A stretch of 64,000 nt of DNA, taken from contig NZ_BEWO01000008.1 of the NCBI RefSeq assembly GCF_002723975.1, forward strand, positions 1 through 64,000. The letters are read 5' to 3'. The translations under genes and the position numbers were made by a program. The stretch's first letter is position 1. The number at the start of each line of letters is the position of its first letter. Of this stretch, positions 37,279 through 45,297 are shown in pieces. This DNA is from Gluconobacter japonicus (lineage in GTDB: Bacteria > Pseudomonadota > Alphaproteobacteria > Acetobacterales > Acetobacteraceae). Below the pieces are notes generated by a model that saw only the letters and a list, made by a program, of their open reading frames with translations, made no database searches and was not told where the DNA came from.

Positions 37279-38184
37279 TCAGGACCGAATGCGCCACCGC
37301 CAGTCGTTCAGGACTTCCTCAAGCGTATTTTTCCACGAAATCTGAGGCGTCCATCCTAAAAGCTGTTCCGCTTCCTGCGGATTACCCTGCATGTTTTCCA
37401 GACCTGAAGGCGCAGGATGCGTCGGGTCAATCCGAATCTCTGCTTTTATATCCGCCAGTTCCATCAGGTCACTCAGGATAGAACTGGCAGTTCTTGTCTG
37501 ACCACTACAGATATTCAGCACCGTACCATCAAGCGGCGGTTCCGGGAGTGCCAGAGCGTCAATATAAGCATCGCAGGCATCGCGGACATTCAGGATGTCG
37601 TAACCAACATCTGGATGGCCAAGAACGATTTCAGACTGTTGATGCGCTTCAATACGCGCGACCTGAGCCGCCAGAAATGGAAGAATAGCATGCGCATCCT
37701 GTCCACTTCCTGCCTGGGTGAATGGACGCATCCGGACAACATGCAAACCTTCCTTCGCAAGCATTCCCACGGCCATATCGGCCGCTGCCTTGCTTGCGGC
37801 ATAGGTGTTCAGCGGTGCGACTGTCGCTGTCTCATCCAAGGGTTTATCCTCTGCAAAAGACGCTCCGTAAATTTCGGCGGACGACACAAAAACAAAGCGG
37901 ATATGCCGTGCATGCTGCTGAAATGTTTCAGCAAGATTCATGGTGCCATCAAGATTCACCTGCCAGGCATGACGTGTATCCTGACTGGCTTCCAGAACGG
38001 ATGACACTGCCGCCAAGTGGATGCAGGCGTCCGGCCGGGTATCCTGAACAACGCGCTCTACAGCCTCACGGTCCAGAATATCCATTTGCCCCTCGATCAG
38101 CACATGATCTGGAAGGCGCTCTTTCAGACGTATTTTCAGGTGCGTCCCGACGAACCCATGACCACCGGTGAGAAGAATACGCAT
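37279..38184 (-). CDS. SDR nucleotide-sugar epimerase/reductase (GDP-4-keto-6-deoxy-sugar reductase-like)
   Basis: 301 residues from the ATG at 38184; a GTG four codons upstream is possible. The Rossmann motif GGHGFVGTHL is at the N-terminus, the catalytic triad in SSAEIYG and the YAASKAAAD motif (Tyr-x3-Lys). The C-terminal half matches extended SDRs such as Rmd (GDP-6-deoxy-4-keto-mannose reductase). It lies tail-to-tail with gmhAB. Together these hint at a GDP-linked heptose or deoxy-sugar for a surface glycan, but the substrate is not shown by the sequence. Confidence 0.8.
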   Translation of the reverse strand: MRILLTGGHGFVGTHLKIRLKERLPDHVLIEGQMDILDREAVERVVQDTRPDACIHLAAVSSVLEASQDTRHAWQVNLDGTMNLAETFQQHARHIRFVFVSSAEIYGASFAEDKPLDETATVAPLNTYAASKAAADMAVGMLAKEGLHVVRMRPFTQAGSGQDAHAILPFLAAQVARIEAHQQSEIVLGHPDVGYDILNVRDACDAYIDALALPEPPLDGTVLNICSGQTRTASSILSDLMELADIKAEIRIDPTHPAPSGLENMQGNPQEAEQLLGWTPQISWKNTLEEVLNDWRWRIRS

Positions 38185-38388
38185 AACCGCTTTCACCGTT
38201 GCCCAGGAGAAAAACGGAACGCTCTACAGGTTACCAAAATGAGTTTTTTCGGAACGGACGACATGGATCATTCTCCTTTGCGGGCGACCAGACGACAGCA
38301 AAAAGGGGCACGGCCGTTCCGCCATACCCCTTCTTTCGACCACATTCCGCAAATGGGCAAGAGACAAGCTCCAGCCCATTAGAAGAGC

Positions 38389-38556
38389 TTAGTTTCCAAG
38401 CGTCCGGTCAACTGAACGCCCTGCTTTCTCGATCGGCCCCTTTGGCGGGTCCACAGTGTCACGAACTTTTTCGCCAAATGTCCGGTGATGTTCACAAGCC
38501 GTCAGCGTGACACAGGACACAGACAGAGCAAGAAGAAGCAGAATTGATTTACGCAC
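38389..38556 (-). CDS. Small lipoprotein
   Basis: 55 residues: a membrane signal (RKSILLLLALSVSCVTLTAC) with lipobox LTAC and a 34-residue mature part that has EKVRDTVDPPKGPIEKAGRS. The GTG at 38556 lies 9 bases after a perfect GGAGG; the ATG at 38565 directly touches that GGAGG and so is an unlikely start. Small lipoproteins with this tail (VRDTVDPPKGP) are common in acetic acid bacteria; the function is unknown. A run of 11 C lies about 70 bases upstream. Confidence 0.75.
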   Translation of the reverse strand: MRKSILLLLALSVSCVTLTACEHHRTFGEKVRDTVDPPKGPIEKAGRSVDRTLGN

Positions 38557-38844
38557 GTAGGTCATCCTCCGCAGAGCGAATTGAAGCCTTAGAAACGGTC
38601 TGTCATGCTCCCGGTTCCCGATTGGAATTTTTGCCCCCCCCCCCAACAGCCTGTCTTCAGCTGCTCAGAAGCGAATCTTGTTCCGGAAATATCGTTTTCG
38701 ATACGGATATTGAATGTGGATATTTACATCTTCACAAATACCCAAAAACGCGACTTAGAGGCTGAAATCCTCTCGAGTTAACCTGTTTTTTACAAAGCTT
38801 ATGGTTGGATACTTCTGTTCGGAACAGGCGGAATTATCCCACAC

Positions 38845-39591
38845 ATGTTGCTTCCATCTCGTAGTGTTATGCGCTGTCTGGGCCTAGTGAGCCTGCTCCC
38901 GGCACTGTCTGCCTGCAATTCTCTGGCTCAATTGTCGGAAGTAGGCCGACCACCCAGAATGACGTCCATCAGCGATCCCACATTGGCAGCCAGTTATCGC
39001 CCTGTGACGATGCCCATGCCTCCGTTGAGAGCGCCCCCACCGGAAGCATCAAGTCTGTGGCGTAGCGGAAGCCGCGCCTTCTTCAAGGATCAACGGGCTT
39101 CCCAGGTTGGAGACCTGGTCACCATCATCGTAGACATTACTGACAATGCTGCCTTCAATAATGGCACGACAGCAAATAGAGCGGCTGATGAGAAATTTGG
39201 AATCCCGAATCTGTTTGGGATCAAGGGAAAAATTATCAGCGCTGTAACGGGTGCCGACAGTCTCAATACAGCCAGCAGTAGCGACAGCAGTGCGACAGGC
39301 AAGATCATCCGCAACGAGACGGTCACATTGCGTCTGGCAGGAACCATTACGCAGGTTCTGCCAAACGGAAACTTCGTGGTAATGGGCAAGCAGGAAGTCC
39401 GGGTAAACAGCGAACTGCGGGAACTCGGCGTGAGCGGCATTGTCAGACCACAGGATATTACGGCCGACAATACCGTAACCCATGACCGCATGGCAGAAGC
39501 ACGGATTTCCTACGGCGGCCGGGGCACCATCACCCAGATCCAGACTCCGCGTTACGGACAGCAGGTCATGGATTCAATCTTGCCATTCTGA
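38845..39591 (+). CDS. flgH: Flagellar L-ring protein FlgH
   Basis: 248 residues with a lipoprotein signal (LPALSAC), SLWRSGSRAFFKDQRASQVGD, then the FlgH core VGDLVTIIVDITDNAAFNNG and the C-terminal GVVRP-type ELGVSGIVRPQDI with YGGRGTI and QQVMDSILPF. It forms the outer-membrane bushing of the flagellar rod. Unusually no other flagellar gene is in the window, so it has been separated from the flg operon. The preceding 279 bases hold no gene but contain a poly-C tract. Confidence 0.94.
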   Translation: MLLPSRSVMRCLGLVSLLPALSACNSLAQLSEVGRPPRMTSISDPTLAASYRPVTMPMPPLRAPPPEASSLWRSGSRAFFKDQRASQVGDLVTIIVDITDNAAFNNGTTANRAADEKFGIPNLFGIKGKIISAVTGADSLNTASSSDSSATGKIIRNETVTLRLAGTITQVLPNGNFVVMGKQEVRVNSELRELGVSGIVRPQDITADNTVTHDRMAEARISYGGRGTITQIQTPRYGQQVMDSILPF

Positions 39592-39596
39592 ACAAA

Positions 39597-39626
39597 AAAA
39601 GCGCCGGGATTCCTCCCGACGCTTTC
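39597..39626 (-). terminator. Terminator of the tonB-exb-TPR operon
   Basis: On the minus strand, AAAGCG-T-CGGGA, loop, TCCCG-G-CGCTTT is followed by seven T. One mismatch in the stem. It lies 25 bases after the TPR gene stop, and between it and the convergent flgH end. Confidence 0.85.
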
Positions 39627-39650
39627 CATGACCCAAGATCGCAACTGCCG

Positions 39651-40898
39651 TCAGTGAGCAGCAGGACGAGACAACAGAAGGGCCCAAAGCTCTGCAACGT
39701 CCTTTGCAGGACCATTACTCGAGACACTTTCAAACGTCTTAATGGCTTCGGCTTTCTGCCCAGCATCCATCTGCGCCATACCGTATTCGACTTGTGCAAG
39801 ATCCGGATAGCGCGGGTTCTTGCCAAGACCAGTCTTCATCAGAGCAAGGCCCTGATCCGCCTGACCATTCAGCACAAGATTGTACCCCGTCGTCAGGGCT
39901 GGACCTGCAGTTGGAGCTGTAGGCGCCGCAGCGGCAGCCTGCGCCAACTGCGCGCGATCAGCTGCAGCGCGCTGAGCAACGAAAGCGTGGAATTTGGCAT
40001 CAGCGGCAGCTGATGGGCCGTTCCCCAGAGACTTGTTGGCGTACCCCTGATTGAGCAGGTTGAGTGCCAGTTGGGAAAGACCCATCTGTACAGCGCGCTC
40101 GCCCATATCCTGATAATCGGACGGATCTTTCAGGACGCCAGTCGCTAGACGCAGGCGCTCAACATAGAACACGAGCGGGGGTGCCAGATTTGGGTTCGCC
40201 ACCAGATCATGGATCAGAACAGCCCAATAATCAGGCTTGGAATAGTATTTGGCCAGAAGAACATAGGCATGCGTCTTTGCGTCCGCATCCTTCAGATTCG
40301 TGTAGGCCGTAGCAAGCATCTGAAGCTGGTTCTCAGCGGGCGTCTTGCCAGCTTTGATCGTGGCATCCACCTGCTCCTGAGCCGCCTTGGCCGTACCCTT
40401 CCAGTCGCCCTGCAAGTAATAGCACTGGATCAGCATGGTTTGCATGCGGGGATCCGGACCATGTTCTTTCAGGTAACGCTCTGTCGGCGGGATGGCAGCG
40501 GCGTATTTCTTGGCGCTGTAGGCCATCGTCGCCTGAGCCATCAGCATCTGGCCCTTGGCCGCCTTCGGCGTGCGGGCGCTGTTGATGAGAACATCATACG
40601 CTTTCGTCGCAGCGTCCACATTACCGGACTGAGCTGCAACTGCCGCACGCATCTGGGCAATCGTGTAAGACTCGTAATCCGTCTTGCCCTTGACCGCATC
40701 TGCAGCATCTACCGCAGCCATGGCCTTATCGTAGCTCTTCGAGGCAAGAGCACTCTGCGCCTGCTGAAGATCCTTGCCGACAGCTTGACCCAGCACATCG
40801 TCTGCATGAGCAACAGGCCCAGCAATGAGAGCGGTACCAATAGCGCCAGCCAGCAGAAGGGAGCGGGCGCCCAGACGGCGGTTAAGGGACAAAAACAC
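39651..40898 (-). CDS. TPR-type periplasmic protein of the TonB locus
   Basis: 415 residues with a signal peptide cleaved near VAHADDV, then helical repeats (QQAQSALASKSYDKAMAAVD, GNVDAATKAYDVL, and others) of the tetratricopeptide kind, and an Ala-rich linker near 320. The GTG start follows AAGGACAG. It is the last gene of tonB-exbB-exbD-exbD-TPR, 3 bases after exbD. TPR proteins are also found beside TonB2 systems of Vibrio, where they help energy transfer. No precise function is known here. Confidence 0.85.
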   Translation of the reverse strand: MFLSLNRRLGARSLLLAGAIGTALIAGPVAHADDVLGQAVGKDLQQAQSALASKSYDKAMAAVDAADAVKGKTDYESYTIAQMRAAVAAQSGNVDAATKAYDVLINSARTPKAAKGQMLMAQATMAYSAKKYAAAIPPTERYLKEHGPDPRMQTMLIQCYYLQGDWKGTAKAAQEQVDATIKAGKTPAENQLQMLATAYTNLKDADAKTHAYVLLAKYYSKPDYWAVLIHDLVANPNLAPPLVFYVERLRLATGVLKDPSDYQDMGERAVQMGLSQLALNLLNQGYANKSLGNGPSAAADAKFHAFVAQRAAADRAQLAQAAAAAPTAPTAGPALTTGYNLVLNGQADQGLALMKTGLGKNPRYPDLAQVEYGMAQMDAGQKAEAIKTFESVSSNGPAKDVAELWALLLSRPAAH

Positions 40899-40901
40899 GA
40901 A

Positions 40902-41336
40902 TTACTGTCCTTCCATGAACTGATCCAGACCAACGATACCCAGTTTGGTCACGCCGAGACGCTGTGCATCAGCCATGACGTGGGCAACTGTTTTGTAGTC
41001 TGCAAGACGGTCAGGGTGAATATGGACTTCAGGCTGGTCACCTTCTGCAGCTGCGGCTTCAAAATGGGCCTGCAGTGCTGCTTCGGATGTAACCGGCTCA
41101 CTGTTCCAGGAAATGCTGTTGTCGTAGCCAATGCTGACTGTAACCAGCTTGGGCTGCTCGGTGGATGGCGGAGGATTGCCCTGGGGCAGATCAATAGCCA
41201 CCGAGTGAGTCTGCAGCGGGATGGTGATGATCAGCATGATCAGCAGCACCAGCATCACGTCGATCAGCGGCGTGGTGTTGATATCGACGATACCTTCGTC
41301 TTCGTGCGTGCTGTCCGATCCGACGCTCATGCCCAT
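40902..41336 (-). CDS. exbD: ExbD-type biopolymer transport protein, second copy
   Basis: 144 residues with the ExbD/TolR plan: short cytoplasmic start (MGMSVGSDSTHEDE), VDINTTPLIDVMLVLLIMLI with the proton-path Asp in the membrane helix, and a periplasmic domain ending QFMEGQ. ExbD works with ExbB as a proton-driven motor for TonB. It follows the other exbD by 69 bases that hold a hairpin. The two copies share the membrane part but little of the periplasmic domain. Confidence 0.93.
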   Translation of the reverse strand: MGMSVGSDSTHEDEGIVDINTTPLIDVMLVLLIMLIITIPLQTHSVAIDLPQGNPPPSTEQPKLVTVSIGYDNSISWNSEPVTSEAALQAHFEAAAAEGDQPEVHIHPDRLADYKTVAHVMADAQRLGVTKLGIVGLDQFMEGQ

Positions 41337-41405
41337 GACGGCGGTTCTCCAAAAGGGTGACGTAAAAGAGGGTGCCGGCCCGTTTTCAGACGGACCGGCA
41401 AAACC

Positions 41406-41831
41406 TCAGTTCGAGTGAGGCTGCTCGGTGATAAAGTCCACATGGGCGATACCGGCTTCCTGAGCGGTAGCGACCACCTGGCCTACTGCCAGATACTTGG
41501 CAGCGCCGTCACCGCGGATCTGAACCTGCGGCTGCGGCTTCTGCTTGGCCACCTCAACGAGGCGGTTCAGCAGATCATCGTGTGTCTTGACCGGGGTGGT
41601 GTTCCAGTAAACCTGACCTGTTGAGGTCACAGCTAGAACAACGTTCCCCGGCTTGGTCTGTGTCGGTTGATTCGCATCAACCGGCAGCTTGACCTTCACT
41701 GAGTGTGTGGCAACCGGGATGGTGATCAAGAAGATGATCAGCAGCACCAGCATGACGTCGACGAGGGGAGTGGTGTTGATTGCCGACACCACTTCGTCGT
41801 CACCGCCGCCTCCTCCGACGTTCATTCCCAT
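41406..41831 (-). CDS. exbD: ExbD-type biopolymer transport protein, first copy
   Basis: 141 residues from the ATG at 41831 (MGMNVGGGGGDDEVVSAINT), chosen because exbB ends 4 bases before it; the open frame goes further into exbB but is not supported. Membrane helix with PLVDVMLVLLIIFLI and the conserved Asp; periplasmic domain with VQIRGDGAAKYLAVGQVV. Paired exbD genes after exbB are also known in Xanthomonas, where both take part in iron or host-related uptake. Confidence 0.93.
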   Translation of the reverse strand: MGMNVGGGGGDDEVVSAINTTPLVDVMLVLLIIFLITIPVATHSVKVKLPVDANQPTQTKPGNVVLAVTSTGQVYWNTTPVKTHDDLLNRLVEVAKQKPQPQVQIRGDGAAKYLAVGQVVATAQEAGIAHVDFITEQPHSN

Positions 41832-41835
41832 AGTA

Positions 41836-42930
41836 TCAGACCCGCTGGCTGGTGGTGATGGTGGTCGGCGTGTGATCTTCCGGAGCAACACCGTGACGGA
41901 AGCCACCGATCAGAACGGACTGGACGTCAGCAGCGAAGTTGCGAACGCGGTCCATGGCGCCCTTGTTGCGGCGAACCAGAAGGTTGTAGCCGAGAACAGC
42001 AGGAACAGCCGTTGCAAGACCGATAGCCGTCATGATGAGGGACTCACCAACCGGGCCAGCAACCTTGTCGATGGAAGCCTGACCGGCAATGCCGATAGCT
42101 GTCAGAGCGTGGTAAATACCCCAAACCGTACCGAACAGACCAACGAACGGAGACGTGGAACCAACCGTACCGAGGAAGGCGAGGCCGCCCTGCAGACGGG
42201 TGTTGATCGTATCAACCGCACGACCGATGGACATTTCGGTCCAGGAATGCAGGTCGATGGCATCACGCATGGAGCCTTCGTGATGTTCAGCAGCAACAAT
42301 GCCGGTCTCGGCAATGTAGCGGAACGGAGAAGACGCCTTCAAGGAAGCTGCACCCTGCTGGACGGAAGGCTTGGTCCAGAATTCACGGGATGCTTCCTTG
42401 GAAGCCGCAAACAGACGGCCCTGTTCCAGGAACTTCATGACCATGATGATCCAGGTACCAGCGGACATGATCACCATGATGATCAGAACGCCACGAGCGA
42501 TCACGTCACCATTGGCCCACAGGGCGCCGAGGCCATAAGGGTTGCCCTGAGGAGCCGGAGCTTCCGGAGCAGCGGAGGCGCTTTCACCCGGGGTCGCAGC
42601 AGCAGCAGGCGTCTGGTCAGCAGGAGCCGTTGCCGGAGCCGACGAATCAGCAGCCGGAGCGTCGCCTGGCGTTGCAGCAGGGGCGCCAGCATCGGTCGGT
42701 GCGGAAGCAGCCGGAGCAGCAGACGGGTCTGAAGGAGCAGCCGGCGGCGTGGCGGACGGGTCAGCCGGTGCGCTCTGATCAGCAGGAGCTGGCTGGGCGT
42801 AAGCAATAGCCGGAGCGATCGCACCCGAGGCCAGGGCCAGCGTCAGGGCCATGGCGCTGGCCCGGACGGCGCGCGCCTTCGTCGGAACGGCAAGAGCAGG
42901 AAGGCGGAACAGTCTGGTCATGAACTCCAT
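41836..42930 (-). CDS. exbB: ExbB/TolQ-type proton channel with Pro/Ala-rich N-terminal extension
   Basis: 364 residues. An N-terminal signal-like helix (ALTLALASGAIAPAIAYAQ) is followed by about 85 residues almost only of Pro, Ala, Ser and Asp (47-130). Then comes the MotA/TolQ/ExbB domain with three membrane helices, including GLAFLGTVGSTSPFVGLFGT and GESLIMTAIGLATAVPAVLG. It is the stator channel for TonB. The extension would be periplasmic. A start at 42921 (MTRLF) is also possible. The gene sits between tonB and the two exbD genes. Confidence 0.93.
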   Translation of the reverse strand: MEFMTRLFRLPALAVPTKARAVRASAMALTLALASGAIAPAIAYAQPAPADQSAPADPSATPPAAPSDPSAAPAASAPTDAGAPAATPGDAPAADSSAPATAPADQTPAAAATPGESASAAPEAPAPQGNPYGLGALWANGDVIARGVLIIMVIMSAGTWIIMVMKFLEQGRLFAASKEASREFWTKPSVQQGAASLKASSPFRYIAETGIVAAEHHEGSMRDAIDLHSWTEMSIGRAVDTINTRLQGGLAFLGTVGSTSPFVGLFGTVWGIYHALTAIGIAGQASIDKVAGPVGESLIMTAIGLATAVPAVLGYNLLVRRNKGAMDRVRNFAADVQSVLIGGFRHGVAPEDHTPTTITTSQRV

Positions 42931-43061
42931 ATCCTCGTTAGAGATGCCCGTTTTCGGAGCTGTCTGGGGTGCCGGCCATATGGGGACCGGCCCTTTCCTG
43001 AGCCCCTCCGGATCCTGGGAAACCGGAAGGACAATCTTATTTTAGACTACTGGCTGACGGA

Positions 43062-43730
43062 TCAGTCGTCGCCCATCGTAAAGTCGACGTGCAGAATGTG
43101 GTGATGCTCGGTGACCGGAGCGCCGTTGACGACGGCAGGCTGGTACCGGGCCCGACGAAGGAAGTCGAGCGCACTTTCCACAAACTCGTGACCACCCGTT
43201 GAGCTGACGATCGAGCAGTTCGCCGTGTGACCGTTCGGAAGAATATCGCAGGAAGCCGTGACTTTACCTTCGCGGTTCTCTTCCTGTGCTTCTTCCGGAT
43301 ATTCCGGCTTTGCACCGTTGATCGGCGACGCACCAGCCGTGTGATCTGGAACTGCCGGAGCTGGCGGACCCTGCGGAGGAGCCGGAACGGGCTCAGGTGC
43401 AGGAGTCGGGCTCGGCGGAACCGGATGCGGCGGCTTGGCATGCGTGACCCGCTGGATCGCCTTCGGCGGCGGCGGAACACTGATCTTCGGCGGCGGAATA
43501 TACGGCGGCGGTGGCTGCTCCATCTGCGGCGGTGGCGGCGGCGGAGGTGGCGGAGGCGGCTTGGGCTGCTCCTTGATCACTTCCGTCTTGATGGGCGGCT
43601 TTTCGTGGACGAGTTTGCCCACAGCACCGCTCATGAGCGCATAGATTACCGCGCCCATAGCCAGCACGGCCACGACGATCGCGACAATGTAGTCCGTCGG
43701 CTTGCGCTGCTGTGCGGCGTAGCTCTTCAT
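43062..43730 (-). CDS. tonB: Energy transducer TonB
   Basis: 222 residues: one N-terminal membrane helix (IVAIVVAVLAMGAVIYALM), a long Pro-rich linker with runs of Pro (about 55-110), and a C-terminal TonB domain with EYPEEAQEENREGKVTASC and VESALDFLRRARYQPAVVNG. TonB spans the periplasm and opens outer-membrane receptors with energy from ExbBD. It is first in the operon. No Fur box was recognised upstream, and the ligand-regulated control is not evident. Confidence 0.95.
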   Translation of the reverse strand: MKSYAAQQRKPTDYIVAIVVAVLAMGAVIYALMSGAVGKLVHEKPPIKTEVIKEQPKPPPPPPPPPPPQMEQPPPPYIPPPKISVPPPPKAIQRVTHAKPPHPVPPSPTPAPEPVPAPPQGPPAPAVPDHTAGASPINGAKPEYPEEAQEENREGKVTASCDILPNGHTANCSIVSSTGGHEFVESALDFLRRARYQPAVVNGAPVTEHHHILHVDFTMGDD

Positions 43731-44056
43731 GTCGTAACCTTCTTACCCCTCACTGACACCGACAATCGATCCACACCTTGAGAGTGTGGAATCTCGATCT
43801 TGTGTTTGCATCGAGTTCCCTCACCTCACGGACGTGTGATTCGTCGCATGTCGTGAGAACATACCCGATATGCTGATTGGGCAGCCTTAGGGCCATGGTG
43901 TCAAGCTGATTATTGCCTTTCCCGAAACGAAAAACTCTCATCTTTCGATCGTTTGGCACTAATAAATGCGCGTGAAGGTGCGAAAAAGTACACTTTTCCG
44001 CTTCTTTTCTGCCCTGAAAAAATCAAAATCCTCAATGCATGTAACAGAATTATAAC
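43731..44056. other. Promoter region between tonB and the prfB terminator, no gene seen
   Basis: About 330 bases without a believable frame. It holds the tonB promoter and a short hairpin CCACAC-cttgaga-GTGTGG near 43772-43790, close to the tonB start. Nothing like a Fur site or riboswitch was seen. Confidence 0.5.
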
Positions 44057-44100
44057 AAAAAGGCTGGAGCAGCGTATTCGTTACGCCACACCAGCCTTTT
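44057..44100 (-). terminator. Terminator after prfB
   Basis: Outer stem of ten bases (AAAAGGCTGG at 44058-44067 with CCAGCCTTTT at 44091-44100) and an inner GCGTA/TACGC stem. On the minus strand the last arm is CCAGCCTTTTT, a good terminator 28 bases after the stop. Confidence 0.87.
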
Positions 44101-44127
44101 GGTTTCATTTTAATGCGCGACGGACCG

Positions 44128-45259
44128 TTACTGGGCTGATGCGCTTGCTTCCGATCGTGTTGCACCCACTCTCTGGGCCAGAGAAGCAGACATGAAGTCA
44201 TCCAGCGCGCCATCCAGCACAGCGTCCGGGTTACCCTTCTCCACGTTCGTACGCAGATCCTTGACCAACTGATACGGCGCCAGGACATAGGAGCGGATCT
44301 GGTGGCCCCAGCCGATATCCGTCTTGGCCGCTTCTGTCTGGGCAGCCGCGGCTTCACGCTTTTGCAGTTCGGCCTCGTACATCCGGGCTCTCAGCATTTC
44401 CATTGCCTTGGCACGGTTACGATGCTGGGAGCGGTCCGTCTGACAGGCCACCACAATCCCGGTGGGAATATGGGTAATACGGATAGCCGAGTCGGTCTTG
44501 TTCACGTGCTGACCGCCCGCGCCAGAGGCACGGAAGGTATCGACACGAAGGTCCGAATCGTTGATCTCCACTTCAATGGAATCATCGACCACCGGATAGA
44601 CCCAGACAGAGGCGAAGGACGTCTGACGACGGGCAGCAGCATCAAACGGTGAGATCCGCACGAGGCGATGCACACCAGCTTCCGTCTTCATCCAACCATA
44701 GGCGTTGTGGCCACTGATCTGGATGGTCGCAGACTTGATTCCTGCCTGTTCGCCTTCACTGCTTTCAATGAAGGTGACCTTGTAGCCGTGCTGTTCCGCC
44801 CAGCGCGTGTACATGCGCAGGATCATTTCCGCCCAGTCCTGGGCTTCCGTTCCACCTGCGCCGGCGTTCACTTCAACGTAGCAGTCGTTGGAATCTGCCT
44901 CGCCAGAGAGAAGGCTTTCGATTTCGCGCTTCTGAACCTCTGCGGCCAGTCCGCGCAGGGTTGTGATGGCTTCCTGCACCAGATCCGTGTCGTTCTCCAT
45001 TTCAGCGAGTTCGACAAGTTCCAGAGTGCCTTCGACATCCTGTTCGATTTGCTGGACACCCTCGATCTGATTGGCAAGCGTTGTCCGCTCGCGCATCAGC
45101 TTCTGGGCAGCATCCGCATCATTCCAAAGGTCTGGGTCTTCCGCGCGGTGGTTGAGTTCCGCGAGGCGTGTTGTAGCGACATCCCAGTTAAAGATGCCTC
45201 CTCAGCAGTGCCACCGACTGCTTGATCTGTTCGGAGAGCGCTTCGGTCTCGGCCGACAT
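44128..45259 (-). CDS. prfB: Peptide chain release factor 2, with programmed +1 frameshift
   Basis: 376 residues in two frames. The ATG at 45259 follows GGAGG; 23 codons ([14 protein letters not shown]... ending RRHL) lead to CTT then TAA at 45090-45088. A perfect AGGAGG sits 3 bases before the CTT, exactly as in E. coli prfB. Slipping +1 reads AAC TGG GAT, giving [18 protein letters not shown], which matches RF2 sequence, and continues to the stop at 44128. RF2 motifs are [11 protein letters not shown] (tripeptide SPF) and [12 protein letters not shown] (GGQ). The stop is UAA, not the usual UGA. It lies 38 bases after ponA. Confidence 0.93.
45086..45102 (-). other. Not a separate start: internal Met of RF2 near 45096
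   Basis: An in-frame ATG at 45096 ([10 protein letters not shown]) would give a shortened RF2 of 322 residues. It lacks the N-terminal domain and has no ribosome site, so the frameshifted form starting at 45259 is preferred. Confidence 0.6.
45187..45202 (-). promoter_or_regulatory. RF2 frameshift signal
   Basis: Minus strand AGGAGG (45202-45197), CAT, CTT (45093-type slip codon at 45193-45191), TAA (45190-45188), C (45187). The internal Shine-Dalgarno at 3-base spacing and the CUU slip codon are as in other bacteria; only the stop codon differs. Confidence 0.9.
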
Positions 45260-45297
45260 AATAATTCCTCCATTCCATCGAGGTGATGTGGCTGCAC

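Noticed and set aside
44128-45096. prfB as a shortened gene starting at 45096 or as a frameshift pseudogene
   Set aside because: The upstream zero-frame part, the internal AGGAGG, CTT and stop, and the matching +1 protein sequence show a programmed frameshift.
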